DNA from: Myxococcales bacterium
GTDB lineage: Bacteria; Myxococcota_A; Polyangia; Polyangiales; Polyangiaceae
DNA length: 9,168 nucleotides
Assembly: GCA_025362165.1 (NCBI GenBank)
Contig: JANYHY010000398.1
Span: 1 to 9,168, forward strand
Direction of reading: 5' to 3'
Positions 5,436 to 9,168 of this stretch are shown piece after piece (the stretch's first letter is position 1; every line of letters starts with the position of its first letter). The position numbers and the translations under genes were made by a program. The notes beneath the pieces are model-generated. The model did not search any database. It was not told the origin of the DNA and was given only the letters and a program-made list of their open reading frames with translations.

Positions 5436-7100
5436 TCACCGAGCAGCGCCTTTGTAGCGATTGATGAGGCCGTTCGTGGAGGCGTCGTGTGTGCTGACTA
5501 CACCAGGCGCGAGGAGCTCCGGCAGGATCTTGCTCGCGAGCTGTTTGCCTAGCTCCACGCCCCACTGATCAAAGCTGTAGATGTTCCACACGATGCCTTG
5601 CACGAAGATCTTGTGCTCGTACATGGCGACGAGCTGACCGAGTACGCGCGGCGTGATCTGTTGCACCATGATCGAGGTCGTCGGTCTGTTGCCCGTGAAG
5701 ACTTTGTGAGGCGCGAGCGCGTCGACCGAGGCCTTGTCCAACCCAGACTTCTCGAGCTCCGCGCGGACCTCGGCCTCGGTCTTTCCTTTCATGAGCGCCT
5801 CGGTCTGCGCGAAGAAGTTCGCGAGCAGGATCATGTGGTGCTGGCCGAGGGGGTTGTGACTCTTCACCGGCGCGATGAAGTCGCACGGGATGACGCGCGT
5901 CCCTTGATGAATCAACTGATAGAACGCGTGCTGTCCGTTGGTGCCTGGTTCTCCCCAGATCACGGGGCCCGTGGAGTGGTCGGAGATGCGGCTTCCTTGC
6001 CGGTCCACGCCCTTTCCGTTCGACTCCATGTCGCCCTGTTGGAAGTACGCGGAGAAGCGGTGCAGGTATTGATCGTACGGGAGGATGGCGTGCGTCTCGG
6101 CGCCGAAGAAGTTGGAGTACCAGACGCCGAGCATCCCGAGGATGACCGGCAAATTCTTTTCGAGCGAAGTCGTGCGGAAGTGCTCGTCCATCTCGTGCGC
6201 GCCCGCGAGGAGCTCCTCGAACGAGTCCATGCCGATCGTGCAGGCGATGGAGAGACCGATCGCGCTCCAGAACGAGTAGCGACCGCCGACCCAGTCCCAG
6301 AACTCGAACATGTTCGCCGTGTCGATGCCGAACTTGGAGACCTCGGCGGCGTTCGTGGAGACGGCGACGAAGTGCTTGGCGACCGCGTCGTCTTTGGCGT
6401 TCAGCTTCTCGAGCAACCAAGCGCGCGCGGACTTCGCGTTGGTGAGTGTCTCTTGGGTCGTGAACGTCTTGGAAGCGACGATGAAGAGCGTCGTCTCGGG
6501 ATCGAGCGAGCGCAGCGTCTCTGCGATGTGCGTGCCGTCAACGTTCGAGACGAAGTGTGGCCGCATCGGCGTCTCACCTGGTTTTCGCCCCTTCCAGAAG
6601 GGCTTGAGCGCCTCGGTCACCATCACGGGTCCGAGATCGCTGCCGCCGATGCCGATGTTCACGATGTCCGTGATCGCCTTGCCGGTGTGACCCTTCCACG
6701 CGCCGGAGCGGAGCCTGTCGGTGAAGCTTCTCATCTTGCCGAGCACGGCGTTCACGTCCGGCATCACGTCTTTGCCGTCGACCAAGATGGGTCGGTTGCT
6801 CCGGTTGCGGAGCGCCACGTGCAACACCGCGCGCCCCTCGGTGCCGTTGAGCTTCGCTCCCGAGAACATCCCTTGGATCGCGTCGTCGACCTTCTGTTGC
6901 CGCGCGAGATCGAACAGCAGCTTCATCGTCTCGGCGGTGACACGGTGCTTGCTGTAGTCGACGAACAGCGCGCCGACCTCGATCGAGAACGTCTCGAAGC
7001 GCTTGTCGTCTTTTGAAAAGAGATCGCGCATGTGGGTCTGCGCGACGGCTTCGTGATGAGCGGAGAGTGACTTGAATGCAGGTGTCGTGGCGACGGTCAT
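5436..7100 (-). CDS. pgi: Glucose-6-phosphate isomerase
   Basis: This cytoplasmic enzyme interconverts glucose 6-phosphate and fructose 6-phosphate in glycolysis and gluconeogenesis. The 554-aa length fits the long bacterial/eukaryotic-type family (E. coli about 549). Seen: phosphate-binding IGGSDLG (151-157) and SKTFTTQET (210-218); signature 1 around WVGGRYSFWSAIGL (270-283) with R274; the catalytic base E359 in QQGDMESNGK; ring-opening H391 in GTNGQHAFYQ; and signature 2 (about 502-519) ending FDQWGVELGK with K519. All key residues are intact. ATG 7100 opens the protein with a normal PGI N-terminus, but I see no Shine-Dalgarno; instead a -10-like TATCCT lies 14 nt upstream. The gene is isolated: 144 bp from nth upstream and 146 bp from the lipoprotein start downstream. 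No other sugar-phosphate gene is adjacent. Confidence 0.98.
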   Translation of the reverse strand: MTVATTPAFKSLSAHHEAVAQTHMRDLFSKDDKRFETFSIEVGALFVDYSKHRVTAETMKLLFDLARQQKVDDAIQGMFSGAKLNGTEGRAVLHVALRNRSNRPILVDGKDVMPDVNAVLGKMRSFTDRLRSGAWKGHTGKAITDIVNIGIGGSDLGPVMVTEALKPFWKGRKPGETPMRPHFVSNVDGTHIAETLRSLDPETTLFIVASKTFTTQETLTNAKSARAWLLEKLNAKDDAVAKHFVAVSTNAAEVSKFGIDTANMFEFWDWVGGRYSFWSAIGLSIACTIGMDSFEELLAGAHEMDEHFRTTSLEKNLPVILGMLGVWYSNFFGAETHAILPYDQYLHRFSAYFQQGDMESNGKGVDRQGSRISDHSTGPVIWGEPGTNGQHAFYQLIHQGTRVIPCDFIAPVKSHNPLGQHHMILLANFFAQTEALMKGKTEAEVRAELEKSGLDKASVDALAPHKVFTGNRPTTSIMVQQITPRVLGQLVAMYEHKIFVQGIVWNIYSFDQWGVELGKQLASKILPELLAPGVVSTHDASTNGLINRYKGAAR

Positions 7101-7108
7101 GGGGACGG

Positions 7109-7114
7109 AGGATA
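7109..7114 (-). promoter_or_regulatory. -10-like box very close to the pgi start
   Basis: On the minus strand TATCCT begins 14 nt before the pgi ATG, with no purine-rich ribosome site between (the spacer is CCGTCCCC). If used, the transcript would start at or next to the ATG. No matching -35 is evident, so this is suggestive only. Confidence 0.3.
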
Positions 7115-7122
7115 TGGCAAAC

Positions 7123-7152
7123 TTGCCCGTCTGCTCCGCGGTTTTCTACGAT
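7123..7152 (+). promoter_or_regulatory. Possible -35/-10 pair before the small ORF
   Basis: TTGCCC (7123-7128) and TACGAT (7147-7152) are separated by 18 nt, and each matches the sigma-70 consensus at four of six positions. Transcription would begin at about 7159, on the ATG of the 29-codon ORF. Chance matches at this level are common. Confidence 0.25.
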
Positions 7153-7158
7153 CGCCCC

Positions 7159-7248
7159 ATGGATGCACCGTTTCAGGCGATCTGCACGTTCCTCTTGCTC
7201 GGATCGACGTCAGCGACGCTGTTCGCGCTCGCCGCGGGCTTGCTCTAG
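7159..7248 (+). CDS. Candidate 29-aa hydrophobic microprotein
   Basis: Positions 7159-7248 encode 29 residues, from MDAPFQAIC to LFALAAGLL. A hydrophobic stretch from about residue 7 to 29 is long enough to cross a membrane once. Third codon positions are mostly G or C, as in the neighbours. There is no Shine-Dalgarno, but a possible -35/-10 pair would place the transcript start on the ATG. It lies on the strand opposite pgi and nth, fills much of their 144-bp gap, and its stop overlaps the nth stop region by 4 bp. I recognise no family. It may equally be a chance ORF within the pgi leader. Confidence 0.25.
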   Translation: MDAPFQAICTFLLLGSTSATLFALAAGLL

Positions 7249-7979
7249 GCCAGCTTCCCGACGCGTCGCGCGCGAGGCTTCTTCGGCTTGGGCTTGCGCC
7301 CGATCTTGATCGCGGCGAACGCGCTCGGACAGCGGACGCCCTCTTGTAGTTTGGCGAGAGGACACTCCTCGCACTTGGGTCGCTCGGCGTCGCACACGCG
7401 TCGGCCGTGAAAGATCAAGACGTGACTTGCGCGGTACCAGTCTGGCTGCGGTAAGAGCTTGTTCAGCTCGCGCTCGATCTCCTCTGGTTCTCTCTTCTTG
7501 GTCCAACCGAGCCGCTGCGAGAGGCGCTGCACGTGCGTGTCGACGACGACGCCGTCGGGCGCGCCCCACATCACGCCGAGCACGACGTTCGCGGTCTTGC
7601 GTCCGACGCCGGGGAGCTTCACGAGCTCCGCCATCGTACGAGGCACCTCACCGCCGTGCCTCTCGACGAGCGCCTTGGCGAGCCCGACGATGTTCTTGGA
7701 CTTCTGCCGGAACATGCCGATGCGATCGATGAGACCTTCGACCCTCTTGGTGTCCGCCACAGCGAGAGCCTTCGCGCTGGGATAGGCTAAAAATAGGCTC
7801 GGCGTGAGCTTGTTCACGGCGACGTCCGTCGTCTGCGCGCTCAAGACAGTGGCGACGATGAGCTCGAACGCGTCACGATGATCGAGTTCGCAGTGCGCCT
7901 CTGGGTGACGCCTTGCGAGGACCTCGAGCATCGCGCTTGCCTCTTGGGGCGTGCGCTTGCGTGCGCGTAGTGTCGCCAA
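7245..7979 (-). CDS. nth: Endonuclease III (base-excision repair DNA glycosylase/AP lyase)
   Basis: Nth removes oxidised pyrimidines such as thymine glycol and nicks the abasic site. Seen in 244 aa: the conserved N-terminal FELIVATVLSAQTTD (38-52); a helix-hairpin-helix with LPGVGRKTANVVL (122-134) carrying catalytic K128; VDTHVQRLSQRLGW (146-159) with catalytic D147; and the C-terminal iron-sulfur loop with C196, C203, C206 and C217. The last cysteine interval is ten residues, not the usual five. A basic tail (about 227-242, rich in Lys, Arg and Pro) extends past the cluster. The longest start is TTG 7979, directly abutting the gyrA stop. ATG at 7931 (residue 17) has AGAGG 8 nt upstream, and the resulting 228-aa protein matches the E. 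coli N-terminus better. Position suggests transcription with gyrA. Confidence 0.95.
   Translation of the reverse strand: MATLRARKRTPQEASAMLEVLARRHPEAHCELDHRDAFELIVATVLSAQTTDVAVNKLTPSLFLAYPSAKALAVADTKRVEGLIDRIGMFRQKSKNIVGLAKALVERHGGEVPRTMAELVKLPGVGRKTANVVLGVMWGAPDGVVVDTHVQRLSQRLGWTKKREPEEIERELNKLLPQPDWYRASHVLIFHGRRVCDAERPKCEECPLAKLQEGVRCPSAFAAIKIGRKPKPKKPRARRVGKLA
7940..7944 (-). promoter_or_regulatory. Alternative nth ribosome binding site
   Basis: AGAGG on the minus strand is 8 nt before an in-frame ATG at 7931-7929. It supports a start 16 codons inside the longest nth frame. The upstream TTG at 7979 has only a distant GAAGG inside the gyrA end. Confidence 0.45.
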
Positions 7980-9168
7980 CTAATTCAGGTCGCCTTCGGG
8001 CTCGGGCGGGGGCTCGGTTCCGGGTGCCGGCGGCGGTACGGTCTCGCCGGTCGGCGCGTCCGCGGTCTCCTCGCTGCTCTCTGCGAGGCGCTCCATCGCG
8101 ACGACGCGCTCGTCGTCCTCTACGGACATGATCTTCACGCCCTGCGCGTTGCGCCCGGTCTCACGGATCTCCGCGACGCGCGTGCGCAAGGTCTGGCCCT
8201 TGTCCGTGATGAGCATGAGCTCGTCCGACTCGCCGACGAGGCGCACGTCCACGACCGGCCCGTTTCGCTCGGACGCGTCGATCAGAATGATGCCCTTTCC
8301 GCCGCGGTTTTGTGAGCGAAACTCGTCCCAGTGCGTGCGCTTGCCGTAGCCCTTCTCGCAGAGCGCGAGCACGAACACGCGCGTTGGATCGCTGATGGTC
8401 ATGCCGACCACAGCGTCTCCCTCCTCCAGCTCGATGCCCTTCACGCCCATCGTGGAGCGGCCCATCGCGCGGACTTGCTCCTCGCTGAAGCGGATCGATT
8501 GGCCCATCTTGGTCGCGAGCATCACCTCGCGCGTGCCGTCAGTGACCGCCGCAGAGAGCAGCTTGTCGCCGTCCTCGATTTTGACGCCGATGATGCCCTT
8601 CTCGCGGAAGTTCTCGTACTCGTCCAGCTCGGTCTTCTTGATCTGACCGGCGCGCGTGACGGTGACGACGAAGTGTCCCTTCTCGATCTTCGGGATCTCC
8701 ACGATCGCAGCGACGCCCTCGCCAGGCTCCATGCCGACGAAGTTCACGATCGCGCGCCCCTTGCTCTGCCGAGTCGCCTGGGGGATCTCGTAGACCTTCT
8801 TGACGTAGACCTTGCCCTTGTCGCTGAAGAAGAAGACATACGCGTGCGTGGAGGCGACGAAGAGTTGCGTGACGAAGTCTTCGTCGCGGGCCTCCATCCC
8901 GATCTTGCCTTTGCCGCCGCGACGCTGCGCGCGGTACGTGCTCGTGCCGGTGCGCTTGATGTAGCCGGCGTGCGAGATCGTGACGACCATCTCCTCTTCT
9001 TGGATGAGGTCTTCTTCGCTGATTTCACCCTCGTTCGCGACGATCTCGGTCTTGCGCTTGTCCGCGAACTTGGTGCGGATCTCCTCGAGCTCCATCACGA
9101 TGAGGTCGAAGAGGACGTGCTCGTTCGCCAGGATGTTCTGGAGGCGCGCGATCTCGGTGCACAGCTCG
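7980..9168 (-). CDS. gyrA: DNA gyrase subunit A, C-terminal half (N-terminus beyond right edge)
   Basis: GyrA is the breakage-reunion subunit of the gyrase A2B2 complex, which introduces negative supercoils using ATP. The frame is open to the right edge, so 9098 is not the true start; 395 complete codons are visible. Seen: the end of the coiled-coil/tower region (LQNILANEHVLFDLIVMELE); then the C-terminal beta-pinwheel that wraps DNA. It starts with the GyrA-box QRRGGKG (8907-8927), the hallmark separating GyrA from ParC. Later blades show related turns: REKGIIGVKIEDGD, GRSTMGVKGIELEEGD, NRGGKGIILI and GRNAQGVKIMSVEDDE. The last 34 or so residues are an acidic, Pro/Glu-rich tail, probably disordered; comparable acidic tails modulate supercoiling in E. 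coli GyrA. The stop TAG abuts the nth TTG with no gap. The catalytic Tyr and quinolone region lie outside the window. Confidence 0.97.
   Translation of the reverse strand, partial: ELCTEIARLQNILANEHVLFDLIVMELEEIRTKFADKRKTEIVANEGEISEEDLIQEEEMVVTISHAGYIKRTGTSTYRAQRRGGKGKIGMEARDEDFVTQLFVASTHAYVFFFSDKGKVYVKKVYEIPQATRQSKGRAIVNFVGMEPGEGVAAIVEIPKIEKGHFVVTVTRAGQIKKTELDEYENFREKGIIGVKIEDGDKLLSAAVTDGTREVMLATKMGQSIRFSEEQVRAMGRSTMGVKGIELEEGDAVVGMTISDPTRVFVLALCEKGYGKRTHWDEFRSQNRGGKGIILIDASERNGPVVDVRLVGESDELMLITDKGQTLRTRVAEIRETGRNAQGVKIMSVEDDERVVAMERLAESSEETADAPTGETVPPPAPGTEPPPEPEGDLN

Noticed and set aside
5598..7016. 472-codon plus-strand open frame opposite pgi
   Set aside because: The product is Arg/Val/Glu-rich with no recognisable motif, and it lies wholly antisense to an intact pgi. 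Long mirror frames are expected opposite GC-rich genes.
1..9168. A new defence, mobile or biosynthetic system
   Set aside because: No nuclease-helicase sets, transposase, integrase, repeat array or synthase modules are present. The genes are core functions plus envelope proteins.

Overview
The window is high-GC, densely coded bacterial DNA. It carries housekeeping genes alongside secreted lipoproteins and a secreted TPR protein. One lipoprotein joins an Asp/Asn-rich linker and a Cys-rich 'DGC...NCGGC' segment to a YWTD-like propeller, a combination I associate with Myxococcota, probably the Polyangiales side. That assignment is inference; no rRNA or other taxonomic marker is present.

Layout, left to right. 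(1) Positions 1-467, minus: the N-terminal part of a predicted lipoprotein, running off the left edge. It is divergent from (2) queG (534-1595, plus), epoxyqueuosine reductase, the last step of queuosine synthesis. The end of queG is followed by an imperfect, in-frame duplicate of its last codons. (3) A secreted TPR-repeat protein (1718-3004, plus) is followed after 19 nt by (4) meaB (3024-4058, plus), the GTPase chaperone of B12-dependent methylmalonyl-CoA mutase. meaB converges on, and overlaps by 17 bp, (5) a minus-strand propeller lipoprotein (4042-5289). The remaining main genes are also on the minus strand, read from the right edge leftward: (8) gyrA (C-terminal half, entering from the right edge), (7) nth, endonuclease III, whose likely TTG start directly abuts the gyrA stop, and (6) pgi, glucose-6-phosphate isomerase. 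A possible 29-codon hydrophobic small ORF lies on the plus strand between pgi and nth.

The genes serve separate functions: tRNA modification, B12 enzyme maintenance, central carbon metabolism, DNA topology, base-excision repair and the cell envelope. Only gyrA-nth and TPR-meaB look like possible co-transcribed pairs. No gene-free stretch exceeds 150 bp. I found no tRNA, rRNA, CRISPR array, insertion sequence, phage gene, defence system or convincing intrinsic terminator. The region reads as ordinary core chromosome. The points worth a second look are small: the queG tail duplication, -10-like boxes very close to several start codons, an enlarged cysteine loop in Nth, an insertion in MeaB and the candidate microprotein.
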